NCBI RefSeq assembly: GCF_036711975.1
Contig: NC_091971.1
Location: 12,097,501-12,161,500, forward strand
Origin: Onthophagus taurus
Taxonomy: Eukaryota > Arthropoda > Insecta > Coleoptera > Scarabaeidae
Direction: 5' to 3'
DNA length: 64,000 nucleotides
Each line of letters begins with the position of its first letter. Position 1 is the first letter of the stretch. The notes under the pieces are model-generated. The model did no database searches and was not told the origin of the DNA. It saw nothing but the letters and a program-made list of their open reading frames with translations. Below, piece by piece: positions 23,345 through 34,424 of the stretch. The position numbers were made by a program, and so were the translations under genes.

Positions 23345-25390
23345 GGATTTACTCTGAAGAGAGTTGTGAAAACAATTATGAACTACTTCATGTTGGTGAA
23401 ATGTCAAATTTTTGAGGTATTCACGAATGTTATAATATAGTTTGATTTGATTTTAATCGCTTTTTAATCTTTTATGGTAAGTAGAACACGTTATATTCTA
23501 TTTTATGATGATATTTAAACAATTATAAAGCATATTCTTTTAGTTTAAATCGGAATTTAAGTGAAAATTGGTCATCAAGATTAACATAACCTCAATCACG
23601 TATCAATGTTATATTAAATTATGGACTATAACTATTATTATCATCAATATATGTTTCATCAACATCAATCACCAAGAGTAGTTAAGTATTATTATCAGAG
23701 ATATTAGCTGTGAAAACAATAATAAACAACTTCATGTTGGTGAAATGTCAAATTTTTGAGGTGTTCACAAATGTCATAATCTACGTTGATTTGATTTAAT
23801 ACGTTTTAATCGCTTTTTAACGTTTTATGGTAAGTGGAATACGTTATATTCTATTTTATGATGATATTTAAACAATTATAAAGCATATTATTTTAGTTTA
23901 AGTCGGCATTTAACTGAAAATCGGTCAACACGATGAACATAACCTCAATCACGTATCAATGTTATATTAAATTATGGACTATAACTATTATTATCATCAA
24001 TATATGTTTCATCAACATCAATCACCAAGAGTAGATAAGTATTATTATCAGAGATATTAGCTGTGAAAACAATTATGAACTACTTCATGTTGGTGAAATG
24101 TCAAATTTTTGAGGTGTTCAGAAATGTCATAATCTACTTTGATTTGATTTAATACGTTTTAATCGCTTTTTAACGTTTTATGGTAAGTGGAACACGTTAT
24201 ATTCTATTTTATGGTGATATTTAAACAATTATAAAGGATATTCTTTTAGTTTAATTCGGATTTAAGTGAAAATTGGTCAACAAGATTAACATAACCTCAA
24301 TCACGTATCAATGTTATATTAAATTATGGACTATAACGATTCCGTGGAAAGTTATCAACGATTATAATCATCAATATTATATGTTTCATCAATCACCAAG
24401 ACTAGTTGAGAATTATTATCAGAGATGTTAGCTGTGAAGACAATTATGAACTATTTCATGTTGATTTCACCAACATGAAGCATATTCTTTTAGTTTAAAT
24501 TGGGATTTAAGTGAAAATTGGTCAACAAGATTAACATAACCTCAATCACGTATCAATGTTATATTAAATTATGGATTATAACGATTCCGTGGTAAGATAT
24601 CAACGATTATAATCATCAATATATGTTTCATCAATCATCAAGAGTAGTTGAGTATTATTATCAGAGATGTTAGCTGTGAAAACAATTATGAACAACTTCA
24701 TGTTGGTGAAATGTCAAATTTTTGAGGTGTTCAGAAATGTCATAATCTACTTTGATTTGATTTAATACGTTTTAATCGCTTTTTAACGTTTTATGGTAAG
24801 TGGAATGCGTTATATTCTATTTTATGATGATATTTAAACAATTATAAAGCATATTCTTTTAGTTTAAATCGGGATTTAAGTGAATATTGGTCAACAAGAC
24901 GAACATAACCTCAATGACGTATCAATGTTATATTAAATTATGGACTATAACGATTCCGTGGAAAGTTATCAACGATTATAATCATCAATATTATATGTTT
25001 CATCAAGAGTAGTTGAGTATTATTATCAGAAATGTTAGCTGTGAAAACAATTATGAACAACTTCATGTTTGTGAAACGTCAAATTTTTGAGGTGTTCACA
25101 AATGTCATAATTTAGTTTGATTTGATTTAATTCATTTTAATCGCTAATGGTAAGTGGATCATGTTATATTCTATTTTATGATGATATTTAAACAATTATA
25201 AAGCATATTCTTTTAGTTTCAATCGGCTTTTAAGTCAACACAATGAACATAACCTCAATCACGTAACAATGTTATATTAAATTTTGGACTATAACGATTC
25301 CGTGGTAAGTTTTCAACGATTATAATCATCAATATATGCCTAATTAATCACCAAGATTGGTTAATTATTACTACCAGAGATGTTAGAATG
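23345..25390 (+). repeat. ~350-bp tandem repeat array (about 6 units, one internally deleted)
   Basis: The landmark GAAATGTCAAATTTTTGAGG recurs at about 23398, 23742, 24095, 24708 and 25074, the last with one change. Units are about 345-367 bp; one unit near 24440-24670 has lost its middle. Other shared blocks are AACATAACCTCAATCACGTA and CCGTGGTAAGTTATCAACG. Units differ mainly by indels. There are no detectable terminal inverted repeats and no coding potential. Confidence 0.9.
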
Positions 25391-26195
25391 GAAAAAATGA
25401 AAACCTAACCTCGAAATTTTCACAAAAATGATTTCCTATTTACTTCAGCGTTATATTAAAATCATTAATATCCTAGAAGATGAGTGGAACGTCCAATTAT
25501 AAACGTAATTAACACTGGAAATATTCACGTTTAATTTTATATTTATTTTTTCGTAAAGTGAAACCTAATTTGTGGAAGCAATCTCGAAGTCTATTGATTA
25601 TATCTTTATAAAAACCCATTTATATTGATATATTTTATTGATTTGCGATATCATCAAAAAATATTGTTCTCAATTCTGCTTTTAATTTGGTAAATAAACT
25701 TAAAATCTACTTCCAACGCATAAAATCGAAAGTTAACTTAATCCAAAGTTTATTCTTACTGAAAGAAGAACCGATAATTAAATGTTGCAATCGATTAATT
25801 CAATGAAATTCTTGTACTATTAAAGTTTTCAATAATTTTTAAACAAAATTTGCTTACCAAATAACGAAAGTTAAAAGAATGGTGAAGGAGCCGGGTTTTA
25901 AAACATTTTCATTAAAAATTTAAAGATTATTCAACTTAAAATTCAGCACGGTTATTTTTAGAATACGAATTTACGAAAAGTACGTTTTAGGTACGCTTTT
26001 TTAACTTAAATAAAAAATTGTTTGTTTTATAAACGATCCTGAATAAATAAAATCACTAAATGATATTTATTGAACAACAAATCAATGTTGTGTTAGAAAT
26101 TTCGACTGATTATTTTTTAATTAACACAATGATTTTTGTTTTAATTCTTTGATTTCTCATAAATAGATTTAAAAAATAATCCTCTCGTAACAGTA
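25391..26195. other. AT-rich stretch, no gene recognised
   Basis: Nothing coding is seen. A short piece near 25870-25900 (AATGGTGAAGGAGCCGG) is shared with the 440-bp duplication at 15.3 and 18.05 kb. Confidence 0.4.
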
Positions 26196-26790
26196 AAACA
26201 AGACCTCAGAAAGCGTAGATACGCATCACCCATCTCTTTTATCCTATCCCTCTCTCTCTCTCTTTTCAACCGCCCCCGCCTTCATAAACCCCCAAAAACT
26301 TGCTCTCGCTCTTCGTTCTCTCCCCCAAAAACCCTCACTCAGTTCTCTCGTCGAAAATCCTCTTTGACCCTACCTTTATCGGAATCGTCTTTCTGCCTCG
26401 TCCTCTTCCTCCTCGTCTGGTCGCATAGGGTCGTCTTGCACTAGGTGCTTCTACTGCTCCTGGGGCGCTGTTCGTTGGGGGCCCCGCTCGTCGGCGGGGT
26501 CATCGGGACCCCGCGGATCTGACGAACTAGTTTAATTTTTTTTGTTTTTTCGTTCTTTTAGTGTTGGGCGACCACCGACGGTAGTCGTCGTCGTGGTGGT
26601 GGCGGCGGCGTCGACGTAACGGCGCTACACGCGTCCCGGCCGTCGCCTCGGCCTCCGGTCTCGGTACGGGGGGGCTGGCGTCGCAACGCGGCGCACAACA
26701 TCTCGCAACGACGTCGGCCCGTCTACTGCAGCGCTCGGGACACAAACCGGGATTCGACAAACCCCACAATTCTCCTCTATATAGCTATCC
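26196..26790. other. GC-rich island of unknown function
   Basis: An abrupt change in composition: pyrimidine-rich at 26220-26450 (runs of CTCTCTCT, CCTCTTCCTCC), then strongly GC-rich with frequent CpG at 26450-26760, with GTCGTCGTCGTGGTGG-type triplet repeats near 26580-26610. Both neighbours are very AT-rich. A minus-strand frame (26769-26527) gives an Arg/Ala/Pro-rich product ending in a His/Asp run, which I consider a compositional artefact. It could be a CpG-rich promoter or first exon of a gene with distant exons, or horizontally or retrotransposed GC-rich DNA. I cannot assign it. Confidence 0.45.
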
Positions 26791-26929
26791 CTCTTTCTCT
26801 AACATTCTCGTCATATTTAGCTTTTTCTCATTTCTTGCAGATAAATCTACTAAATACACCTTCAAAATAAACTATCAATAAGTTCAAACATTTTTACAAA
26901 TGTTGTTAAACTTTTTTATGAGATTTTTT

Positions 26930-27720
26930 TATGGCTGGCCTTATTATGGCTGCCAAAATAGTGAAAAACGTTAGTGAAGGTGTTGTTAAGAATCCTAAAT
27001 GTATTACTGTTGATACAAAAAAAGAAGTTATAGCTAAATATTAAAGTGGTGTTCGTGGCCAAGAAGTACAACATGGCGAAATAGACAATCAATGCTATTC
27101 TAAAGAATAAAGATTCGCTGAAGAAAGCTTATGCATCTAAAGACCATACAAATATTGAAGGAGACCTTGATTCTGCATACAAATTTATTAAGATCAAATT
27201 TCTGCCACCTAACACCACATAGGCAATGGATCAGGAAGTAATTTCAAACTTTAAGAAGCTATATACGAAAACACTTTTCTGCGAGATTTCTGGAAGAATC
27301 ATTTTAATATTATCCACTGCATACATTTCATTGACAAAGTCTGGTTCAATGTCTCTTGCCATATATTGCAGTCAGCATGGAGAAAACTTTGACCAGTTTT
27401 TCTGCCTGGCAGACATTTTAAAGACTTTGAGGAAGAGGCAGGTTTGAGGAAATTTGTTAATATTGGCAAAAGCTTGGAGTTCGAAGTCAACGAGGATGAT
27501 GTGGTTGAGCTGCTACAGGATCATGGCCAAGAACTGTCTCTAGAAGAACTTATGGAATTGCAACGTGAGCAATCTATGGAGTAGGAGTATTCAGTAGCTT
27601 CAACTACGGAAATAAAGGATAGTTGCAGTATATGGAAAAATGTGCAAGAGTTTATTGAAAAAGATCAACCTGAAAATACTGTTATCAGTAGAGCAGTGGA
27701 AATTTTAAATGATTTCTAAT
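26930..27720 (+). pseudogene. Tigger/pogo transposase relic with internal deletion
   Basis: The start encodes an N-terminal CENP-B-type DNA-binding segment (KNPKCITVDTKKEVIAKY, stop, SGVRGQE) followed by KNKDSLKKAY. The frame then jumps to FLPPNTT and MDQEVISNFKKLYTK (about 27200-27270), the motif block around the last catalytic Asp region of DDE_1 transposases. Next come EEAGLRKFVNIGK-like and DDVVELLQDHGQELSLEELM sequences, up to about 27718. Most of the catalytic core is missing, and several in-frame stops and shifts occur. It is a deletion derivative and not functional. Confidence 0.85.
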
Positions 27721-27789
27721 AAAATATGTTATGAACACGTTCGCGAAGTCTTGTACCACATTTGATGCACCCTACAGTACATATCTAAT

Positions 27790-28896
27790 CATATTTAAAA
27801 ACCAGATGGCTACATAAGAAGCTTGAAAAATCAGTTATGATGTTACATGATTGATACATTTGTTTCCAAACTGTACAGTAATTGTCGGTATTACTTTCTG
27901 CGCTGTCTGAGGAATGGTAAGAAGATCCGGAGTTAACAAATGATGAATAAAAAGTATTATCGATTGAATTTTGCGTTGTAGATGTGGTATTATTGGTACA
28001 TGAGGGTCCGTTCAGATCAAAAGGATTTCTCCTGCAAATTGAAATTATCTGAAACAAAGATGTAAAACTGTTTCCTGCACTAGCCTTGTTTCTGTTGAAA
28101 TTTCCATAGGCAAGGAGGTATGGATGATTTGAAATAACAATTTTTCAACAAAACTAAAATTTTATTTTTTCAATGTGTAGCTTGAATATTGCCATTACAG
28201 AAATTAAAGAATTTCTTGTGTTTTTGTTTCACTTAGGACTTGAAGTCTACTTGGTTTGTTTATGTATACTTGTGCTTTGAGGTAGCCCCATAAAAAAGTC
28301 ACAAGGAGACCGAGAAGGCCACTCCACATCTCCACACAATGAAATGAGGCGTCCAGGGAAGGTCTGCCTTAAAAATTCCATAGCTGCTCTCGATGTATGG
28401 CATGTCGCCCCATCTTGTTGAAACCATACAGTATTGAGGTTGATACTCGACCACGTCTCCATTCTTACTAATAACTAAATGGCGGCTTCTGACGAACAGA
28501 TACCCCCAGTCTTTATCCTCCAAGGTTCTCCACACCTTGCATGGCGCCACGTTTAAGTCATCCATACCTCCCTGCCTAACCCTGTATAATGACAACGTAA
28601 TATTCTTAAACATTCAAAAATGGTAAAAAGTAATGGCAGTAACCCATTGCATTTTTATTGGCCCTCCAATAAGCAGGAAGATAATAATTATACCTTGGTT
28701 TCATAATGTGATCTCCTGCAGCGTTGCTACAAAAAGAATCATTGTGTGATATTCTGATGCTGTCGGAATTATCAATTTCAAACACGAAGGTGTGTAAAGA
28801 ATGGCTCTTACATTGACGTGTGGGTGTGCAATTGCATACGCAATAAATAGAAATTTGTAACGCAGTTATTAAATTTAGCAAAAGAGGAAGAAACAA
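27790..28896 (-). other. possible exons of an unidentified minus-strand gene (weak)
   Basis: Two open segments could be exons. One (about 28896-28693) ends at AAACCAAG|GTATAATT, a plausible donor. The other (28036-27788) begins after TTTGCAG| and runs to a stop. Joined, they read ...DHIMKPR/RNPFDLNGPSC... followed by a Ser/Thr/Asn-rich tail. No family is recognised, and a mariner relic sits in the putative intron. This may equally be another transposon-derived fragment. Confidence 0.2.
28230..28600 (-). pseudogene. mariner/Tc1-type transposase relic
   Basis: The minus-strand translation includes NTVWFQQDGATCHTSRAAME and then FPGRLISLCGDVEWPSRS with CDFF in a neighbouring frame. The QQDGATCH block holds the second catalytic Asp of the DDE/D core, and the W-P-x-R-S-(P-D)-x-x-x-x-DFF block normally holds the third. 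Here the S-P-D triplet is damaged by a deletion. Only the C-terminal third remains. Confidence 0.8.
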
Positions 28897-29214
28897 AAAT
28901 ACAAAAAAGAATCAAATCTCATTTTGACAGCGAGTTGGGTTGGGTTGAATTCTTTTGGGAGTAATTTCTCTTGGCCGAAAATCACACTTCTCAACTCTAC
29001 TCTTCTTCTTCTTCTCAAATTTTCGACTCTTACTTACGGTCTACTTTCTGGTTGCTGGACTTCTAGTTTTTGGACTGCTCTGCGTATAGGCTCCCTTCTT
29101 GACTGAACTGAACTAGACTATGAACTAAACTGCCTTGGAAATATGCTTCGCGGAAATACCCTGTCTTTTCAAATTGGCATTCAATAATTTGACAAAACAA
29201 TATTTGATTCGTGG

Positions 29215-29585
29215 TTAATGTTTTAAACGCATAATTTTATACTTGGTAAAAATAATATTGTAAAGCCTTAGTCTTACAAGTTTATGAAAAAATTTTTGTT
29301 CTTCAAACACTTCTTCAATACCACAATGGCAAGGAACATTATTAATGACTAAAGCCACCAAACATTGATAGCTATTTTGAGCTCTCCTTAAGCATTGCCT
29401 AACAAACTCATTAGCCACCTCTCTTTTAAATGACCCCATCTTAATTCATGATAAATCAATCCCAAGTTACTGATACATCCGATAAGATGTACGTTTGCTC
29501 CCCGGCTACCAGCAGCAATGAAAGTACAATAACTTCCTTTTTGGCGTTTTACGTTTGCTGCTTCCTTTTTCTTAATATAAGACAT
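29215..29585 (-). pseudogene. IS630/Tc1-like DDE transposase relic
   Basis: Two overlapping minus-strand frames are joined by a frameshift. The first carries GSRGANVHLIGCISNLGLIYHE, the strand pair around the first catalytic Asp region. The second carries LVALVINNVPCHCGIEEVFEE, matching the D-N-A-P-C-H block but with Asn in place of the catalytic Asp. The third catalytic region is absent. Inactive by both frameshift and residue loss. Confidence 0.65.
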
Positions 29586-29961
29586 TTTATAGACAGTTTG
29601 TTAATCGTGACAATTTGTAATTGATTAATGTCATTTTGATTTTGATTAATGCCAATTTGATTATGACAGTCGCCAAATTGGTTCTTTAATGCCATTTTGA
29701 ACTTGAATGAACTTCTATACCATAGACCAGAGTATAGACTATGAATGGTTGCCAAACTAAACTGGTCTTTTCTTTCATTTGAGATTTTAAACCCTTCTAT
29801 TCAAACGGTCTTAACCTAAATTATTGTTTCCGTTGGCCGAAACAAAGTCGGACCAGTGAGAACATTCCGCACTAAACTAAAGTAGGAGGAAAATCATACA
29901 GAAAATCCTAGTCAAAATATTGAAACAAAAATTCAAACAAAAACACTGACTCATTGCCAGG

Positions 29962-32886
29962 GCACGGAACTTTTGTAACAAAACGATACGATTCCCCCCT
30001 CCACTCGTTCTCAGAAAATCTTGATTAAAAGAACAGCATACTGTTCAGTGGGAAATTAAAATTTCAAGTTAGAAAAAAATTGTTCCTGAAACAATTCTAA
30101 ACAAAGTTTGTCAACAATTTTTTTTGATTTAATCAATAATTAAGGAGATAACCTCAAAATAATAATTTTTCCGTTTTTATACATAATTATACTTAGATGC
30201 TTAATTAATAGAGATATAAAAAATTTTTATTAAGATAATTGATTCAAAATCGAAATTGAAACAAATTTTAATTAAAACATTTTTTAATAAAAACAATAAT
30301 TGTTGAGATAATTAATTTTGATAGCGTACTATTCAGAGGGAAATTAAAATTTCAAGTTAGCAAAAAATTGTATTAACAAACACTGTTCCTGAAGTAATTC
30401 TAAACAAATTTTGTTAACAACATTTTTTGATTAAATCAACAATAAGGATGTAACCTCAAAAATATTAATTTTTGTAGCATACTGTTCAGTGGGAAATTAA
30501 AATTTCAAGTTAGAAAAAAATTGTGTTAACAAAAATTGTTCCTGAAACAATTCTAAACAAACTTTGTCAACAATTTTTTTTGATTTAATCAATAATTAAG
30601 GAGATAACCTCAAAATAATAATTTTTCCGTTTTTATACATAATTATACTTAGATGCTTAATTAATAGAGATGTAAAAATTTTTTATTAAGATAGTTGATT
30701 CAAAATCGAAATTGAAACAAATTTTAATTAAAACATTTTTTAATAAAAACAATAATCGTTGAGATAATTAATTTTGATCGCATACTATTCAGAGGGAAAT
30801 TAAAATTTCAAGTTAGCAAAAAATTGTATTAACAAACACTGTTCCTGAAGTAATTCTAAACAAATTTTGTTAACAACATTTTTTGATTAAATCAACAATA
30901 AGGATGTAACCTCAAAAATATTAATTTTTGTAGCATACTGTTCAGTGGGAAATTAAAATTTCAAGTTAGAAAAAAATTGTGTTAACAAAAATTGTTCCTG
31001 AAACAATTCTAAACAAACTTTGTCAACAATTTTTTTTGATTTAATCAATAATTAAGGAGATAACCTCAAAATAATAATTTTTCCGTTTTTATACATAATT
31101 ATACTTAGATGCTTAATTAATAGAGATGTAAAAATTTTTTATTAAGATAATTGATTCAAAATCGAAATTGAAACAAATTTTAATTAAAACTTTTTTTAAT
31201 AAAAACAATAATTGTTGAGATAATTAATTTTGATAGCATACTATTCAGAGGGAAATTAAAATTTCAAGTTAGCAAAAAATTGTATTAACAAACACTATTC
31301 TTGAAGTAATTCTAAACAAATTTTGTTAACAACATTTTTTGATTAAATCAACAATGAGGATGTAACCTCAAAAATATTAATTTTTGTAGCATACTGTTCA
31401 GTGGGAAATTAAAATTTCAAGTTAGAAAAAAATTGTGTTAACAAAAATTGTTCCTGAAACAATTCTAAACAAACTTTGTCAACAATTTTTTTTGATTTAA
31501 TCAATAATTAAGGAGATAACCTCAAAATAATAATTTTTCCGTTTTTATACATAATTATACTTAGATGCTTAATTAATAGAGATGTAAAGATTTTTTATTA
31601 AGATAATTGATTCAAAATCGAAATTGAAACAATTTTTAATTAAAACATTTTTTAATAAAAACAATAATTGTTGAGATAATTAATTTTGATAGCATACTAT
31701 TCAGAGGGAAATTAAAATTTCAAGTTAGCAAAAAATTGTATTAACAAACACTGTTCCTGAAGTAATTCTAAACAAATTTTGTTAACAACATTTTTTGATT
31801 AAATCAACAATAAGGATGTAACTTCAAAAATATTAATTTTTGTAGCATACTGTTCAGTGGGAAATTAAAATTTCAAGTTAGAAAAAAATTGTGTTAACAA
31901 AAATTGTTCCTGAAACAATTCTAAACAAACTTTGTCAACAATTTTTTTGATTTAATCAATAATTAAGGAGATAACCTCAAAATAATAATTTTTCCGTTTT
32001 TATACATAATTATACTTAGATGCTTAATTAATAGAGATGTAAAATTTTTTTATTAAGATAATTGATTCAAAATCGAAATTGAAACAAATTTTAACTAAAA
32101 CATTTTTTAATAAAAACAATAATTGTTGAGATAATTAATTTTGATAGCATACTATTCAGAGGGAAATTAAACTTTCAAATTAGCAAAAAATTGTGTTAAC
32201 AAAAATTGTTCCTGAAGTAATTCTAAACAAATTTTGTTAACAACATTTTTTGATTAAATCAATAAGGATGTAACCTCAAAAATATTAATTTTTGTAGCAT
32301 ACTGTTCAGTGGGAAATTAAAATTTCAAGTTAGAAAAAAATTGTGTTAACAAAAATTGTTGCTGAAACAATTCTAAACAAACTTTGTCAACAATTTTTTT
32401 TGATTTAATCAACAATTAAGGCGATAACCTCAAAATAATAATTTTTCCGTTTTTATACATAATTATACTTAGATGCTTAATTAATAGAGATGTAACAATT
32501 TTTTATTAAGATAATTGATTCAAAATCGAAATTGAAACAAATTTTAATTAAAACATTTTTTAATAAAAACAATAATTGTTGAGATAATTAATTTTGATAG
32601 CATACTATTCAGAGGGAAATTAAAATTTCAAGTTAGCAAAAAATTGTATTAACAAACACTGTTCCTGAAGTAATTCTAAACAAATATTGTTAATAAACAT
32701 TTTTGATTTGATCAATAATGAAGAACATAATCTCAAAAAAAATTTTATATATATATTTTTATATATTTTTTTTTATTGAGAATATAGTTTTAGAATTTAA
32801 TTTAGAACAACTTTTGTATGAAATTTTCTGCTGAGAACGAGTGGAGGGGAGAAATCGTATCGTTTTGTTACAAAAGTTCCGTGCCG
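29962..32886. mobile_element. TIR element whose interior is a 455-bp higher-order tandem repeat
   Basis: The left end (29962-30016) starts GGCACGGAACTTTTGTAACA, and the right end (32830-32886) is its complement over ~55 bp with about two differences. Both arms include CCACTCGTTCTCAG or its complement. Between them is an almost pure tandem array. There is no transposase frame. I could not find a convincing target-site duplication next to the ends (ATTGCCAG on the left, GTACTTAT on the right), so the superfamily is unknown. Confidence 0.75.
30034..32720 (+). repeat. 455-bp higher-order repeat (A ~303 bp + B ~152 bp, six rounds)
   Basis: Two related units alternate. A units begin at GCATACTGTTCAGTGGGAAA (about 30036, 30478, 30935, 31390, 31847 and 32299), and B units at GCATACTATTCAGAGGGAAA (about 30320, 30780, 31238, 31696, 32151 and 32606; the first reads GCGTACT). 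A-to-A spacing is about 452-457 after the first round. A and B share their first ~150 bp with consistent differences, and A has an extra ~150 bp ending AATTGTTGAGATAATTAATT. Identity between rounds is very high, indicating recent homogenisation. Confidence 0.93.
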
Positions 32887-34215
32887 TACTTATTGCAATT
32901 GAATACATGATCAGAAGTATATGAAGCACACCTAATCAGCAAATTTTGTTCTACAACGCCAGATACCAGTACTTTTAATAAAAGAGTATCTTGACCTAAA
33001 TCTTTCAAATCGGCTATAACTTGCATTAAAAATTTGCGTATTTTCAAACAAAAAAGAGTCAAATCAGCTTCAGTGTTGCTACATTTTTTCCTTATATGGT
33101 TATACTTTGTTACAAAAATCCTAATTCTTAGCTGATTTATGATTCTTTATTATTCATTATGATTTTTATTTGATATGGTTTTTTTTGGGGTAAAAATATA
33201 AATCATTGTAATCATTCAAACGATTAATAAAACTGAAATCTTATCTTCGCGACAATTTCTAGACTTGAAACTAAACAATAAATCAGCAGGATTAGTTTAA
33301 ACGTCCATAAAGCCCAGAGTTTATCAGATCTAATATAATGCATCCACCTCCAAAATCGACTTCTAACGTAGAAAGCTATCCGGTTATCACTAGAAAATCT
33401 ACTTTGCCGAGGCGATTTCCATTTTGCATTTGCATGTCGCGTGACCACCTCGGTACGTATTTTTTTCTTACCGCTATCCTGAACCTCCTAACGCGGTCGT
33501 AACGTAGAAGGGCGTCGACTAATAACTTGCCGCCAGTTTATTACTAGAAACGATCCAGCTTGTTTCTTTCCTTTTTTTTTTCAAGTTAGAATGTAAATTT
33601 TTTGAACCATGTTAGATCTCTATTTTACATAAAGTCATTTTTAAGAAACCACTGCTTCCTTCTTAGATCTTTATTTTTTGTTGATCGCAATGACTTTTGA
33701 CCTTTCCCCTTGGTGATTTATTACAATGCGATCATTATTAAACGGTAGAACTGACGAAAGGAAATCTTTTTTCTCTTTTTCGGCTTTGAGGGGGTTTCTT
33801 TGTCAGCCCGGGAAAGATATATGATCGAAATAGCGAATTCTAAGGTAGAATTTATTTTTAGATATGGAATTTAGTTGTTTTGATGTTGTTTAGTGAGAAT
33901 CGTTGTTCTAATGAGAAAATGATTATTTTTTTAAATAGAGAAATGAGATAGATTTATTGAGAACTTTTTTGTTTTAGAAAATTTTTTAAAATAGCTTTGT
34001 TCTATACTCAGATAATGACCACAACAGGAAAAAAAGGTGTAGTTTTCGGTTTTTATCTCGACTGCAGAGTGCGGAATTGTTCGAATACGAAGTCGACGGT
34101 ATTGACGCATCCTCTCCACGCGATTTGCGGGAATTCGATCGCGAATATCTCGCAATTCGTGCGGAAAAGAACAGATAAGAACTTTTCCTGTCACCACCGA
34201 TTTATAACCGAAAAA
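32887..34215. other. no gene recognised between the TIR element and the DPP4 3' end
   Basis: The minus-strand frame at 33062-32868 is complex but runs into the TIR and has no family match. Segments 33240-33560 and 34020-34190 are less AT-rich than their surroundings and non-repetitive; they could be regulatory sequence or untranslated exons of a gene outside the window. Nothing firmer can be stated. Confidence 0.35.
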
Positions 34216-34223
34216 GAACTCTT

Positions 34224-34241
34224 TTTATTAAACTTTTTATT
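34224..34241 (-). terminator. polyadenylation signals of the DPP4-like gene
   Basis: Two AATAAA hexamers on the minus strand (TTTATT at 34224-34229 and 34236-34241) lie 64-83 bp beyond the DPP4 stop codon at 34305-34307. This is a normal position for a short 3' UTR. Confidence 0.6.
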
Positions 34242-34304
34242 AAACGTTGCAATGATATTTAATATGTACAACTAATTTTTGTTCTTAATATTAACATTTT
34301 TGTT

Positions 34305-34424
34305 TTAGTCCTTTTTTGGGTATTGTGGATCTGGAAGCCCAAAACATCTCGCCCAATAACGGTCTATTGTGTGATATAAATGAGGAGATACTCCGTTTAA
34401 TGAATGATTTTCATCTGGATAACT
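34305..34424 (-). CDS. DPP4: DPP4-like terminal exon with catalytic His
   Basis: After the acceptor TTTTTTTGTAG| the exon encodes SYPDENHSLNG...HLYHTIDRYW and ends in a stop, 39 residues in all. D-E-x-H is the histidine motif of the DPP4 family, and the HLY..ID.Y/F helix closes the hydrolase domain. Its phase 0 start fits the phase 0 end of the exon at 40442-40231. The two are 5.8 kb apart, with the hAT-satellite element between them. Confidence 0.9.
   Translation of the reverse strand, partial: SYPDENHSLNGVSPHLYHTIDRYWARCFGLPDPQYPKKD

Noticed and set aside
26527..26769. 80-codon Arg/His-rich minus-strand frame in the GC-rich island
   Set aside because: It is explained by GC-rich triplet repeats; GC-rich DNA has few stop codons by chance.
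26450..26780. Ribosomal RNA fragment as the cause of the GC-rich island
   Set aside because: I could not match any conserved rRNA core sequence; GC content alone is not evidence.
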